A stretch of DNA of 64,000 nt, taken from positions 62,001 through 126,000 of the forward strand of contig CANLSM010000002.1 in the NCBI GenBank assembly GCA_947493745.1. The letters are read 5' to 3'. The DNA comes from an uncultured Paracoccaceae bacterium. Its GTDB lineage: Bacteria; Pseudomonadota; Alphaproteobacteria; Rhodobacterales; Rhodobacteraceae. The position numbers and the translations under genes were made by a program. Shown in pieces: positions 25,486 to 36,087 of the stretch (positions within the stretch are counted from its first letter, which is position 1; each line of letters begins with the position of its first letter). Under the pieces are notes generated by a model. That model saw only the letters and a program-made list of their open reading frames with translations, made no database searches and was not told where the DNA came from.

Positions 25486-26406
25486 TCAGGCGTCGGTCTT
25501 GTGGAACTTGTCTTCTCTGGCGTCGCCAAAGAGTTTCCTGTTCTCCAGATAGGCGCGCTGGGTGTGGTAAAAGCTCTCCAGAAAACGCCGTGTCTTGGCC
25601 TCGGGGATCACTTCGTTGAACTCGATACGATTGGCTATCGTGCTGGCCACCTTGAAGATTGTCTTGACGTGCCGGTCGCGCGCAGCCGGGTCGAGCTTGT
25701 TCATGTTCACCTGAAGCAGGGTCTCGAGTGTCTGCAACTCGTACCGCCCATAATGATCAAGGTGATGGGGCAGGAAAGTGAACTCGCTGCTGACCTTGTT
25801 CTGCGCAATGGTGCGTGCAAGATCGGGCAGCAGAACCGAGCGTGGCAGGTTCACGACATAGGTGTTGGCTATGATGTCACCCAGCCTCCGGTTTCGCTTG
25901 CTGCGCAATGGCACAAAGAGCAGAATAACGACCCAGACGAGCAGGATCAGCTGTGTCCATCCGTCCAGCGCGGGCGCGGCCAGCAGGTAGACACCGGGAA
26001 CGAAAACCTCCATCTCCTTCATCATGTTGCGAATGGTCACGGCATAGGCGCTGAGCGAGCGCCCGTCGCCACTGATCACCCGCAGACCGGTGATGCGCTT
26101 GCCAAGCGTCTGTCCGTTCCAGAGCAACTCGGCCACCACGTAGTACGGAACGCGCAACGCGAAGAAGAGCAGGGCGCTGATCGCAATCGTGATCTCGATG
26201 CTCAGAATCCCCGACATGATCAGCAGGACAAACAGCGTCAACACAATGAGGCCGGTCAAGAGGATATCGAGAAGCTGTGCGCCGAACCGGGCGCCGATGG
26301 ATGCGACCTCAAAGCGGATCGGCACGCCCTCGGGCGGCAGAAAGTCGCTGATCACCCGCCGGTCGATAGGGTGTTTGCGCGGCGCTTGCTTGGGCTTTCG
26401 GCTCAT
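25486..26406 (-). CDS. RDD-family membrane protein
   Basis: 306 residues. The RDD domain carries the Arg in RFGAQLLDILLTG near 31-43, Asp in the same helix, GQTLGKRITGLRVISGDGRS near 99-118 and the second Asp in RRLGDIIANTYVV near 170-182. A long soluble C-terminal tail (about 190-306) with charged helices follows, unusual for a bare RDD protein. ATG 26406 overlaps the stop of the SpoIIM-like gene as ATGA. RDD proteins are thought to be transport or channel accessory proteins; role here unknown. Confidence 0.85.
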   Translation of the reverse strand: MSRKPKQAPRKHPIDRRVISDFLPPEGVPIRFEVASIGARFGAQLLDILLTGLIVLTLFVLLIMSGILSIEITIAISALLFFALRVPYYVVAELLWNGQTLGKRITGLRVISGDGRSLSAYAVTIRNMMKEMEVFVPGVYLLAAPALDGWTQLILLVWVVILLFVPLRSKRNRRLGDIIANTYVVNLPRSVLLPDLARTIAQNKVSSEFTFLPHHLDHYGRYELQTLETLLQVNMNKLDPAARDRHVKTIFKVASTIANRIEFNEVIPEAKTRRFLESFYHTQRAYLENRKLFGDAREDKFHKTDA

Positions 26407-27413
26407 GATGTGCCGGGCCGCTTGTGTCCGACGAGCAGAAAATACGCCAGCCACAGCCCGCCGATGCCCCAGCCAACGATGAGCCGTGTCTCGGGGTTCT
26501 GCACGATCTGTCGGAAGAAACCTTCGAGAATTGCCGCGACAACCAGCATGATCGCAGCCAGGATCGCCAGCTTGACCGCATCGCGTCCGCTGCGCCGCAA
26601 TGCCTCGCCCCGGGTCAGTTCGCCGGGAAAGAGGACCGCGAGTCCAAGTGTGAAGCCGCCCGCGCAGGCGATGACGATCGCGCTGAGTTCCGTAACCCCG
26701 TGGATCGACAGCCAGGCCGCAATGTCATAGCCGATGCCGCGATCGATATGGAGCGCCACAAACACCCCGATGACGAGCCCGTTGTAGAAGGTCAGCATGA
26801 AGCTCGGCAGGCAGACCAGAACACCAAGCGAAAAGATGAAAATCGCAATCTGCGTGTTGTGAGAAAAGAGAAAACTTGCAAAGGCCGTGAAGGCTGCCAG
26901 CGCGTCTCTCTCGCTGTCATAGATCACGCTGAGCAGATCTTCGCGGGACGAGTTGATGCCGCGGGTATCTGCGAGCTCGGGTGGCATGATCGTGTTGTAC
27001 CAGGTCGGGTCCTCGACAAACAGAAAGTAGCCCGCAAGCGCGCCCAGACCCAGGGTCAGAAAGGCGATGAGTATCTGCGGGGCGCAACGCCGCACAGCCC
27101 CCGGCATGCCGTAGATGAACAGGCGTGCCATGAGCCCGCGCAGGCTCTCCTGCGGCGCGTAGACTGCCAGATAGGCCCTTGCGCAGAGCGATTCCAGGTA
27201 AAACAGAAGGCTCTTGTCCAGCGAGATTTCGCGAGCCAGCGAGAGCGAGTTCATGGCCTGCCGGTAAAGCGTTGCCAGATCGCGGGCCTGCTCGAACTCA
27301 AGACTGTTGAGCCCGCGTTTCTCGACGCGGGTAATCAGCGCCTCAAGGCGCTTCCAGTCTGCCTCGCGCTCCTTGCGGAACCGGGCGGATCGCATCAGGA
27401 AGGCGTCGCTCAT
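26403..27413 (-). CDS. Stage II sporulation protein M-like membrane protein (DUF95)
   Basis: 336 residues. A cytoplasmic helical region (about 1-95, SARFRKEREADWKRLEALIT) precedes membrane helices near 109-130, 175-205, 218-245 and 295-330, with the conserved GYDIAAWLSIHGVTELSAIV core of the SpoIIM/DUF95 family. The family occurs in non-sporulating bacteria inside MoxR-DUF58 clusters, so no spore function is implied. It overlaps both neighbours by 4 bases. Confidence 0.87.
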   Translation of the reverse strand: MSDAFLMRSARFRKEREADWKRLEALITRVEKRGLNSLEFEQARDLATLYRQAMNSLSLAREISLDKSLLFYLESLCARAYLAVYAPQESLRGLMARLFIYGMPGAVRRCAPQILIAFLTLGLGALAGYFLFVEDPTWYNTIMPPELADTRGINSSREDLLSVIYDSERDALAAFTAFASFLFSHNTQIAIFIFSLGVLVCLPSFMLTFYNGLVIGVFVALHIDRGIGYDIAAWLSIHGVTELSAIVIACAGGFTLGLAVLFPGELTRGEALRRSGRDAVKLAILAAIMLVVAAILEGFFRQIVQNPETRLIVGWGIGGLWLAYFLLVGHKRPGTS

Positions 27414-28719
27414 ATCATCTCCCGTGCCTTGACGGTCAGGTAGGTCGAGACGAGCTTGGGGGTGAGCTTCTGCGGTTCGGTGTCGATGACGATCACCCCG
27501 AGCCGGGCCAGGTTGTCGAGCACGATCTGGCGTTCACGCAACAACTGTCCGGCAGCGACCGCCTTTGAGACGTCCTCCATCGAGTGATTTTCACCCGATG
27601 CCATGGTTTCCATCCCCGGATCCTTCATGGCCACAAAGATCAGAACATGGTGGCGGTTCAGAACGGCGATATTCTCCATCAGAAGCTCGGCAGTCGTTGT
27701 GTCCACGAAATCCGAGAAGACAACCACAAGGCTCCGGCGCTTCAGTTGAGCGTTGAGATGCGCCATTGCCAGCGTGTGGTTGCTTTCCACCGTCTTGTAG
27801 GCCATCTCCGCCGTTGTGCTGCGAATGCGCGGGAAAGCGGCGCGACCGGGCATCGGCGGCAGGTAGATGCGCGGTTTCGCGTCGAAGCTGAAAAGCCCTA
27901 CCAGATCTCCACCCAGACCGGCCGCCCATGCGGTTGCAAGGGCCGCATTCACTGCGTGGTCGATCTTGGGCAGGCCTGCGATTTCCTCGCGCATGAGATA
28001 GCCGTTATCGAGCGCCAGAATGATCTGGTGATTGCGCTCGGCCCGCATTTCCTTGGCAACCAGATCGCGCTTCCGGGCGGATCGTTTCCAGTCAATGGCA
28101 CGGGTGTCCATGCCTGTCGTGAATTCGCGAAGCTGATGAAATTCGCTGCCCTCACCGCGCATCGGGTTTTCCTTGATGCCGTAGAGTTCGGAGCTGACAT
28201 TCACGTCAATCTGGCCGCTGGCGATCGGCCTGATATTGGGTACGACTTTAAGCTCGGCCGCGACCCGGTAGCGTGGCGTCAGTTCGATGAGGCCCAGTCG
28301 CGACGACCATTTCAGCCAGATATCATTGATCGTGTAGCTGCCGCGCCGCTTTCCGGTGATACCCAGAGCGCCGGTGAACTGATGAGCGTTGCCGGGCCGA
28401 AAGGCGAAGCGGTCCTGACCGCTCAGACCCTCTGCGAGATCGAGCCGGGCCTCAAGGGATCGCGGCAGACGACCCGTACGCGTGTTGAGAAGTGCGGAGA
28501 ACTGCCCGGTTTCGCCAGTGAACACTTCTGATGGGCCATCGAAGGCCAGATCGACATCCCTGCGGGATGGGCTCAGCAGCAGATCGGTGATCAGGAGCGC
28601 GCCGATAATACCCCAGAGCGCTAGCGCAAGTTCCGGGGCAACAAAGGGTGTCGCCACGATCAGAACCGACAGCGCCAGTACCGCGAGTGCCAGTCCAAGC
28701 AATCTGCGGCTCGGCCGCA

Positions 28720-28720
<1 letters not shown>
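27410..28720 (-). CDS. DUF58-domain protein
   Basis: 436 residues. Two N-terminal transmembrane helices (about 8-22 and 31-45) precede a beta-rich region and the DUF58 signature (EFHQLREFTTGMDTRAIDWK near 192-211, followed by RSARKRDLVAKEM), which leads into a VWA-like fold (ILALDNGYLM near 230; VVVFSDFVDTTTAELLMENI near 332). DUF58 proteins are the usual partners of MoxR ATPases. It overlaps MoxR by one base and SpoIIM by four. Confidence 0.92.
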
Positions 28721-29676
<956 letters not shown>

Positions 29677-30963
29677 GCAACACCTTTTCTACAAAAGTCT
29701 CAAATTCGTCCAGCAGGTCAAGCAACCGTCCGGGTGTCGTATTCCAGGGTTGGGTCAGTGCCCTTGCGGACGCCGCACTCAGGCCCGCTGCCAGTTCAGG
29801 ATTGCGTCGTTTGACCAGACGCACCACCTGTTCCAGCGGATCGGCAGGCTTCACCCCCGGACCTATTACTTCTGACGCGAGCGCTTGCAAGCGATTACGG
29901 ACATGCGCCTCAATCAGTCCGTTATCATTGCCGGAAAGCCGCAGTAGGCGGGCTTTTGCGGCAATCGACACGGATTTCGAGGCACCAACCCGGTCGTCGA
30001 AGAACTTTTTGGGCGGTCCGAAGCGCACGCCAGAACGCCAGAGGGCGAAGACCGACAGGATCGCCAGCCCAAGCCAGATCAGCAGGAACGGATAGTGAAA
30101 GAAGCGCAGCAGATCAGACCAGTTCCGACGCGGGTAAGAGAAGACATCGCGCACCAGAACCGAGGTCGAGCTGTCGAGCAGGACCGGTTTTTCGCGGGAA
30201 AGCTCTCCGATCAGAGCCGTCGTGAAGGCGGCATTCTCGCCAATGGACAGCCCGTGATTGTTCAGCAGGTCGGGATCGGAGAGCGCATGAAAGCTGCGGG
30301 TCTCGCCCTTGCACCGGATCAGCAGATGCCCAAGCCTGTCCCCGATCAGCGAGACGCAGTTGCGATCGAGTTCCGGTGCGAAAAGCTGCGGTTCATAAAG
30401 CGTGGCGATCTGTCGGTTGAGATATTCAGGCTCGCCTCGCAACGTCATCTTGCGCGCGCCGGGGCGGACGAAGTTCCGGTTCATGAACCCAAGCTGGCGG
30501 AAGGGGCGGCTTGCCTCCTGAATGGGGGTGAGCAGCGTCCCGTGCGCATATCCCGAATGCCGCATGGCCCGGGTCCATTTCGGCGCCACAACCAGCGTCG
30601 GCAGATTGTCGAGTTTGGCGCGTACGACCCTTTCGGTCAGATCGCGCTCGGTCGTGGTCGCCAGAAAGGCCTCTTCGGTCTCGGGTTTTTCAAACAGTGT
30701 TTCGAGATCGGTGTCGTAAAGCGGCAGGATCCGCAGGCCGATGGCGTCCTGCTCGGTTATGATACCTGCATTGCGCCGGACCTCCAGATCACCGCTTCGA
30801 AGCCATGTGATCAGGCCGGTATGCCCGATGGCCGATTTCGCGATGGGGGGCGTGCGCCCCTGACCGAGCAGAAACGCGCCCAGTACCAGCGCAATTGCCA
30901 CAACCACCACGATTGCGAGGACCGGTGCAGGGGACTGGCCCTGTGGATGGCTCGCCGCCTCAC

Positions 30964-31716
30964 TCATGCTGCCCGCCCCCGAAGGATCGGGGCCGCACGA
31001 CGAAGGCAATCGTCGAATGTCGCCTCGGCAAGTGCACGCCCGCCGAACTGGACCAGTTCCTCGGCCATCACGATACGCCGCAGGTCGGGCAGGGAAGACC
31101 AGTTCTGCGGCAGTCGCCTGAGCAATTCGCGCGCGGTTTCGGAGCGGCCGAGGCGCATCCGGTTGCTTTCGGCGGCGGCGCTCAGCGTATGCTCGATCAG
31201 CAGCACCAGTGCCGCCTCGCGGTCACTCATGCTGCGCAGCTTCCCTATCAGTTCGGACTGATCCGCAAAGTCGAGATCGTCTCCGTTGGACGCCTGCGTC
31301 TGACCTCTCCGGTCCCGCGCCGCCGCGTTGGTATTTGCAAAACGCTGGCCCGCACCGCCGCTGAACTTGTAAAGCAGGTAGCCCAGAATACCGACAACAG
31401 CGAGCAGCGCCGCGCTGTAGCCCAGATTGAACTCGCCCAGCCCGCCGGCAGATGGCAGTTCCGCAGGCTCCTGAGGTTCCGGTTTCTTGAAGGGGGGCGC
31501 ACCGTCCATCGGGATCTCGCCGTAGAGATCGTCGATATAGTTGATTTTGGACTGGATGCGCGAAAACCGGATCGATTTCTCATAGGCCTCGGCACTCTCG
31601 CCCTGACCGAGATCGATCAGTGTGAAAGGCGGTCTGTCCTGCGTCAGGCCTGACCCCGCTGTCAGAAACAGGATACTCAACCCCAGGTACTTCACAAAGA
31701 GGGAGAGAGACTTCAC
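30964..31716 (-). CDS. DUF4129-domain protein
   Basis: 250 residues from GTG 31716 (a TTG six codons upstream is the alternative). An N-terminal hydrophobic stretch, FVKYLGLSILFLTAG, could be a signal peptide or anchor; a second helix follows near residues 105-120 (AALLAVVGILGYLLYKF), then a C-terminal DUF4129-like domain with SDREAALVLLIEHTLSAAAE and RRLPQNWSSLPDLRRI. First gene of the eight-gene operon. DUF4129 proteins often accompany transglutaminase-like and MoxR genes. Confidence 0.72.
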   Translation of the reverse strand: MKSLSLFVKYLGLSILFLTAGSGLTQDRPPFTLIDLGQGESAEAYEKSIRFSRIQSKINYIDDLYGEIPMDGAPPFKKPEPQEPAELPSAGGLGEFNLGYSAALLAVVGILGYLLYKFSGGAGQRFANTNAAARDRRGQTQASNGDDLDFADQSELIGKLRSMSDREAALVLLIEHTLSAAAESNRMRLGRSETARELLRRLPQNWSSLPDLRRIVMAEELVQFGGRALAEATFDDCLRRAAPILRGRAA

Positions 31717-31809
31717 GAGGCAGCAGTTCCGCAATAGTTGATTTTGACCGGGCTAATCTAGTGACACCGCGCGACGGTGTCCAATTCAACACCCAAATTC
31801 CGTCCGAAT

Positions 31810-32295
31810 TTAGGCAAATGCGTCCGGGTGTGTCTGCCGTGCCATGTGATCCAGAATGGCGTTGACGAATTGCGGCTCCTTGCCATCCGGGAAGAAGGCC
31901 TTGGCAATGTCGACGAATTCCGAGATCGTGACCTTCGGCGGGGTTTCCTGACCCAGAAGTTCGGCTCCGGCGGCACGGAAAAGCGCGCGCAATGTCGGGT
32001 CGATCCGGTTGATCGGCCATTTCTCGACTAGGGCCGCGTCGGTCATCTGATCAATCTTCGCCTGTTGATTTACCGCCTCATGCAAAAGCGCCCGAAAAAG
32101 GTCGATATCGCCCTCCGAGAGCGTGTCTCCGTCTAGTTCGGCCCCGAAACGATGGGTTTCGAACTCGCCCTGCACCTGATCATAGGCAATGCCCGATGCT
32201 TCCATCTGAAAGAGCGCCTGCGTGGCATAGAGCCGGGCGGCGGAGCGCATCTGCTTGCGGGCCTTGGGGGAAGGATCGGGAACGGCGCGTGGCAT
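31810..32295 (-). CDS. nusB: Transcription antitermination factor NusB
   Basis: 161 residues, the NusB all-helical fold: RSAARLYATQALFQMEASG near 20-38, INRIDPTLRALFRAAGAELL near 98-117 and PKVTISEFVDIAKAFFPDG with the C-terminal FVNAILDHMAR. NusB with NusE forms part of the rRNA antitermination complex. It starts 1 base after the ribH stop and ends the rib block, a standard arrangement. Confidence 0.95.
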   Translation of the reverse strand: MPRAVPDPSPKARKQMRSAARLYATQALFQMEASGIAYDQVQGEFETHRFGAELDGDTLSEGDIDLFRALLHEAVNQQAKIDQMTDAALVEKWPINRIDPTLRALFRAAGAELLGQETPPKVTISEFVDIAKAFFPDGKEPQFVNAILDHMARQTHPDAFA

Positions 32296-32296
32296 A

Positions 32297-32836
32297 TCAG
32301 GCAAATCCCTTTGGGTTCGATCCGGCCATAAGGATATGTTCGGCATCGGAGGCAATCGTGTTCGCGCGGCCCATCTTGCGTCCGATTGCGATCAGATGCA
32401 GGGCGGCTTCTGCAGCCCCGCCACCCTTGTTCTGCCCCTCCGCCTCGGCGCGCATGTCAGCCTGGGCCTTGTTCTCGACCGTCAGAATGCCGTTGCCGAT
32501 GCAAATCCCGTCGAGCCCCAGCAGAGCGAGCGCGCGGGAGCTGTCATTGCACACGGTCTCGTAATGCGTCGTCTCCCCGCGAATGACACATCCCAGCGCG
32601 ACAAACCCGTCGTAACGCCCCGACTTGGAGGCGATGGCAATCGCGGTGGGCACCTCCAGCGCTCCGGGGACCTCGACAACGTCATACATGACCTTGGCCG
32701 ACTCAAGTGCTGTCTTCGCCCCGGCCACGAGCTGGTCGGCCACGTCCTTGTAATACGGGGCAACCACGATCAGCGCCCGTGTCGGCGTGTCGAAAACCGG
32801 TGGTTCGAGGGTGTGGTGGGTCTCGTTCGAGGCCAT
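32297..32836 (-). CDS. ribH: 6,7-dimethyl-8-ribityllumazine synthase
   Basis: 179 residues. The lumazine synthase core includes RALIVVAPYYKDVADQLVAG near 21-40, DVVEVPGALEVPTAIAIASK near 56-75, GCVIRGETTHYETVCNDSSR near 86-105 (catalytic His in THYE) and GICIGNGILTVENKAQA near 114-130. It condenses the ribitylaminouracil with 3,4-dihydroxybutanone phosphate. It is 20-25 residues longer than most because of both termini. Gap to ribB is 2 bases. Confidence 0.96.
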   Translation of the reverse strand: MASNETHHTLEPPVFDTPTRALIVVAPYYKDVADQLVAGAKTALESAKVMYDVVEVPGALEVPTAIAIASKSGRYDGFVALGCVIRGETTHYETVCNDSSRALALLGLDGICIGNGILTVENKAQADMRAEAEGQNKGGGAAEAALHLIAIGRKMGRANTIASDAEHILMAGSNPKGFA

Positions 32837-32838
32837 TC

Positions 32839-33945
32839 TCAGCTTCCTTGCGAGGGGATTGGACGGGTGCCGGCAATCGAGAGGCCGTAGCCCTCGAGAC
32901 CGACAACCTTGGGACTGGGAGAGTTGGTCAGCAGGACCATCTCGCTGATCCCCAACGAGCCGAGGATCTGGGCTCCGAGACCGTATTGCCTGAGCGTTTG
33001 CGGAGAGACCCCGCCCTCAATATTGAGTTTGGTCGACATGTCGCGCAGCAGGACAACGACGCCGCGCCCTTCCTTGGCAATGGCGTGCATCGCATCCGCC
33101 AGCTGGTGGGACCGGCCGGGTGCCAGCCCCAGCATGTCCTCCAGCGGATTGGCGGCGTGCATACGGACCAGAACGGGCTCATGTGTCGTCAGATCACCCT
33201 TGGTAAGGACAAGGTGCTCGGCGCCGCCGGTGTCATCGGTGAAGACCCGAAGCATCCACTCGCCACCATATTCCGAATGCACCGCGCGCACCGCGTTCTC
33301 ACGCACAAGATTGTCATGGCGACGGCGATAGGCGATCAGATCAGAGATCGTGCCGATCTTGAGATTGTGAAGCTGGGCAAAGGCCACCAGATCGGGCAGG
33401 CGGGCCATGGTCCCGTCTTCTTTCATGATCTCGCAGATCACGCCTGATGCGTTGAGCCCCGCGAGACGCGAGACATCGACGGCTGCTTCCGTATGACCCG
33501 CACGCACCAGCACGCCGCCCTGCTTTGCCCGTAACGGGAACACATGACCCGGAGTGGCGATCTCGGCTGAGGTGGAGGTCGGGTCGATGGCGACCGCAAC
33601 CGTGCGCGCCCGATCATGGGCGGAGATGCCGGTGGTCACCCCGTCGCGTGCCTCGATCGAGACCGTGAAGGCTGTTTCATGGCGCGAGGAGTTCGACGCC
33701 GACATCAGCGGCAGACCCAAGGCGTCAAGCCGGTCCCCGGGCAGGGCAAGGCAGATCAGCCCGCGTCCATGTGTGGCCATGAAGTTGATCGCCTCGGGTG
33801 TGGCCATCTGGGCCGGGATCACCAGATCACCTTCGTTCTCGCGGTCTTCATGGTCGACAAGGATGAACATCCGCCCGTTGCGGGCGTCATCAATGATCTC
33901 TTCCACCGATGAGATTGCGTCGTGATAGATATTGTCGTCCTTCAT
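32839..33945 (-). CDS. ribB: 3,4-dihydroxy-2-butanone 4-phosphate synthase with a degenerate GTP cyclohydrolase II-like domain
   Basis: 368 residues. The N-terminal RibB domain is intact (FILVDHEDRENEGDLVIPAQ near 28-47; LRAKQGGVLVRAGHTEAAVD near 139-158; catalytic Glu residues visible). The C-terminal half aligns with RibA but the zinc site, normally Cys-x10-Cys-x-Cys in HSECLTGDVFGSLRCDCG-like sequence, reads RMHAANPLEDMLGLAPGRSH with no Cys, so GTP cyclohydrolase activity is not expected. This matches the RibBX type. A separate ribA should exist elsewhere. The stop of ribE overlaps its ATG as ATGA. Confidence 0.9.
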   Translation of the reverse strand: MKDDNIYHDAISSVEEIIDDARNGRMFILVDHEDRENEGDLVIPAQMATPEAINFMATHGRGLICLALPGDRLDALGLPLMSASNSSRHETAFTVSIEARDGVTTGISAHDRARTVAVAIDPTSTSAEIATPGHVFPLRAKQGGVLVRAGHTEAAVDVSRLAGLNASGVICEIMKEDGTMARLPDLVAFAQLHNLKIGTISDLIAYRRRHDNLVRENAVRAVHSEYGGEWMLRVFTDDTGGAEHLVLTKGDLTTHEPVLVRMHAANPLEDMLGLAPGRSHQLADAMHAIAKEGRGVVVLLRDMSTKLNIEGGVSPQTLRQYGLGAQILGSLGISEMVLLTNSPSPKVVGLEGYGLSIAGTRPIPSQGS

Positions 33946-34547
33946 CCCGCGTCTCCCGCCTCGGCCAGACGCGCCACATAGCGTGCCAGCGTGTCGATTT
34001 CCAGATTGACCCTGTCGCCAACCGCGACGTCACCCCAGGTTGTCACCTGCTTGGTATGGGGGATGAAGTTGATACCAAAACGCGGGCCCTGCACATCATT
34101 GACCGTCAGCGATGTGCCGTTCAGTGCAACCGATCCCTTGGGCGCGATGAACCTGGCCAGATCGTCGGGCGCTGTCAGGTCAACGCGTGTGCTGTCACCC
34201 TCATCGGTCACCGACACAATATCCGCCACCCCGTCCACATGGCCCGAGACGATATGCCCGCCAAGTTCGTCACCGACCCTGAGCGCCCGTTCCAGATTGA
34301 TCCGTTTGCCCTCTACCCATGTGCCAAGCGTGGTCTTTGAAAGTGTCTCGGCTGAAATCTCGACATCAAACCAGCCTGACGTGCCCGAGGATTTCTCGAT
34401 CACCGTCAGGCAGACCCCGTCGCAGGCTATCGATGCACCAAGGTCGATCCCCGAGACATCGTAACCGCAGGCGATCCGCGCCCGCAGGTCACCGCGCTGT
34501 TCCAGCGCCGTCACCGTTCCGATATCTGTTACAATCCCGGTAAACAT
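33942..34547 (-). CDS. ribE: Riboflavin synthase alpha chain
   Basis: 201 residues, two homologous lumazine-binding halves: MFTGIVTDIGTVTAL opens the first, ISAETLSKTTLGTWVEGKRI closes it, and the second includes KGSVALNGTSLTVND (near 121-135) and FGINFIPHTKQVTTWGD. It dismutates two lumazine molecules to riboflavin. It overlaps ribB by 4 bases and is divergent from the capsule genes across 179 bases. I saw no FMN riboswitch in that gap. Confidence 0.95.
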   Translation of the reverse strand: MFTGIVTDIGTVTALEQRGDLRARIACGYDVSGIDLGASIACDGVCLTVIEKSSGTSGWFDVEISAETLSKTTLGTWVEGKRINLERALRVGDELGGHIVSGHVDGVADIVSVTDEGDSTRVDLTAPDDLARFIAPKGSVALNGTSLTVNDVQGPRFGINFIPHTKQVTTWGDVAVGDRVNLEIDTLARYVARLAEAGDAG

Positions 34548-34726
34548 GCCCCTAGGGTCCTCAATGCCAGTTCACATCCGCGTCGTATCGCAACGCCCGT
34601 CCTGTCACAAGTGCGCCCTGTTGTCAGCGCGCAACTGCGCCGCGTCCGTTTATGTCACAGGATCGCCATTATCTCAGCGTTAACCGATAGTGTTGCAGCA
34701 TAGATGAAATTGAGTGGGGAAGCTCA

Positions 34727-36001
34727 GTGTCGGAACGCAGGTTCCTCTTTTTGCAAGGTCCGCACGGACCCTTCTTTGCCGAGCTTGCCGCCAAGCTTGC
34801 AGAAGCTGGCTGCGCCGTCGAAAAAATCGGTTTCAACGCGGGCGACGCGCATTTCTGGCGTGATCGCGGCAGTTATCTCCCCTTCAAGGGAAACCCGCAG
34901 GAATGGCGGAACTTCATCGGTGCCTATCTCGACCGGACCGGAACGACCGATCTCGTCATATATGGTGACATCCGGGATATTCATGTGATCGCGCGGGAGG
35001 AGGCCCGTCTGCGCGGCCTGTCCATCCACTGCTTCGAGGAGGGGTATCTGCGCCCCTATTGGGTCACCTATGAGCGGGGCGGGGTGAATGGCCACTCCCG
35101 CCTGATACAGATGAGCGTCAGCCAGATGCAAACAGCGCTTGCGGGACATTACCGCGACCTGCCGCAGGCACCCGCCCAGTGGGGCGCGCTCTGGCATCAC
35201 GTCCTGCTTGGCGCGGTCTATCACGCGTTCGTCTATTTCGGAAAACGCCTGTATCCGGCCTATAACCCGCATCGATCGATTTCGATCTTTCGCGAGTTCA
35301 TGCTGCATTTGCGCCGGGTCTTTCTGTTTCCGGTTCATATCATCCAGCGGGTCTTTGCGACCCGGCGGCTCAAGCGCTCGGGCGCGCCCTATCATCTGGT
35401 GATGCTGCAACTGGCCCATGATGCCTCGTTCCTCAAACACAGCCATCTCAGCATGGAAGGGTTCATCGAAACCTGTTGCCGCGACTTTGCCAAAGGGGCG
35501 AGGGGGCATCATCATCTGGCATTCAAGACCCATCCTTTGGAGGATGAGCGGTGCGGCACGACAGCGCTGGTTCGCAAGTATATCCGGAAGTACAGGCTTC
35601 GGGGGCGCTGCCACATCATTCCGGGCGGCAAGCTCGGCCCGCTTCTCAATTTCGCGACCAGCGTCGTGACCGTGAATTCCACCGCCGGCCAGCAGGCGCT
35701 CTGGCGCGGGCTGCCGCTCCGGATTTTTGGCGATGCGGTCTACGCCAAGCCCGAGTTCATTTCCCGTCAGCCGCTTGATGTTTTCTTTGCGGAACCGCAG
35801 GCCCCGGACCGCGACACCTACCGCGAGTATCGCCAGTTCCTTCTGGAGACATCACAGATCCCCGGCGGTTTTTACACGGCGGGCGGTCGGGCACGTGTCC
35901 TGCGCCTGATCAGCGACGTCATTCTTGCCGATGAAGACCCCTATGAGCGCCGCTACAGTGAGCGTGCCGTTTATCGGCCACATCTCAGACTTGTTCCATA
36001 A
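34727..36001 (+). CDS. KpsS-like capsular polysaccharide beta-Kdo transferase
   Basis: 424 residues. It begins RRFLFLQGPHGPFFAELAAK (4-23), has the family motifs LVIYGDIRDIHVIAREEARL and IHCFEEGYLRPYWVTYERGG (near 77-118), and a C-terminal HLAFKTHPLEDE with VTVNSTAGQQALWRGLPLRI (near 306-325), which in KpsS/KpsC families bind the nucleotide sugar. It should add beta-Kdo to a lipid anchor of capsular polysaccharide. GTG 34727 follows a GGGGA site. First of three capsule genes. Confidence 0.88.
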   Translation: MSERRFLFLQGPHGPFFAELAAKLAEAGCAVEKIGFNAGDAHFWRDRGSYLPFKGNPQEWRNFIGAYLDRTGTTDLVIYGDIRDIHVIAREEARLRGLSIHCFEEGYLRPYWVTYERGGVNGHSRLIQMSVSQMQTALAGHYRDLPQAPAQWGALWHHVLLGAVYHAFVYFGKRLYPAYNPHRSISIFREFMLHLRRVFLFPVHIIQRVFATRRLKRSGAPYHLVMLQLAHDASFLKHSHLSMEGFIETCCRDFAKGARGHHHLAFKTHPLEDERCGTTALVRKYIRKYRLRGRCHIIPGGKLGPLLNFATSVVTVNSTAGQQALWRGLPLRIFGDAVYAKPEFISRQPLDVFFAEPQAPDRDTYREYRQFLLETSQIPGGFYTAGGRARVLRLISDVILADEDPYERRYSERAVYRPHLRLVP

Positions 36002-36087
36002 CATGTTTTGTAAAACGCTTTCAAAACCGGCCTGTTCCGAGTAAAACTCGGCCAACGGCCACGATTTAAGAAGGTCACGAGCAGAAA

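Noticed and set aside
25384-27443. Long open frames antisense to the RDD and SpoIIM-like genes (448 and 339 residues)
   Set aside because: They are low-complexity, His/Gln/Arg-rich, cross several gene borders and mirror the minus-strand genes with recognised domains.
34548-34726. FMN riboswitch before ribE
   Set aside because: I could not find the RFN-type core sequences; the gap shows no conserved riboswitch helices and lies between divergent genes.
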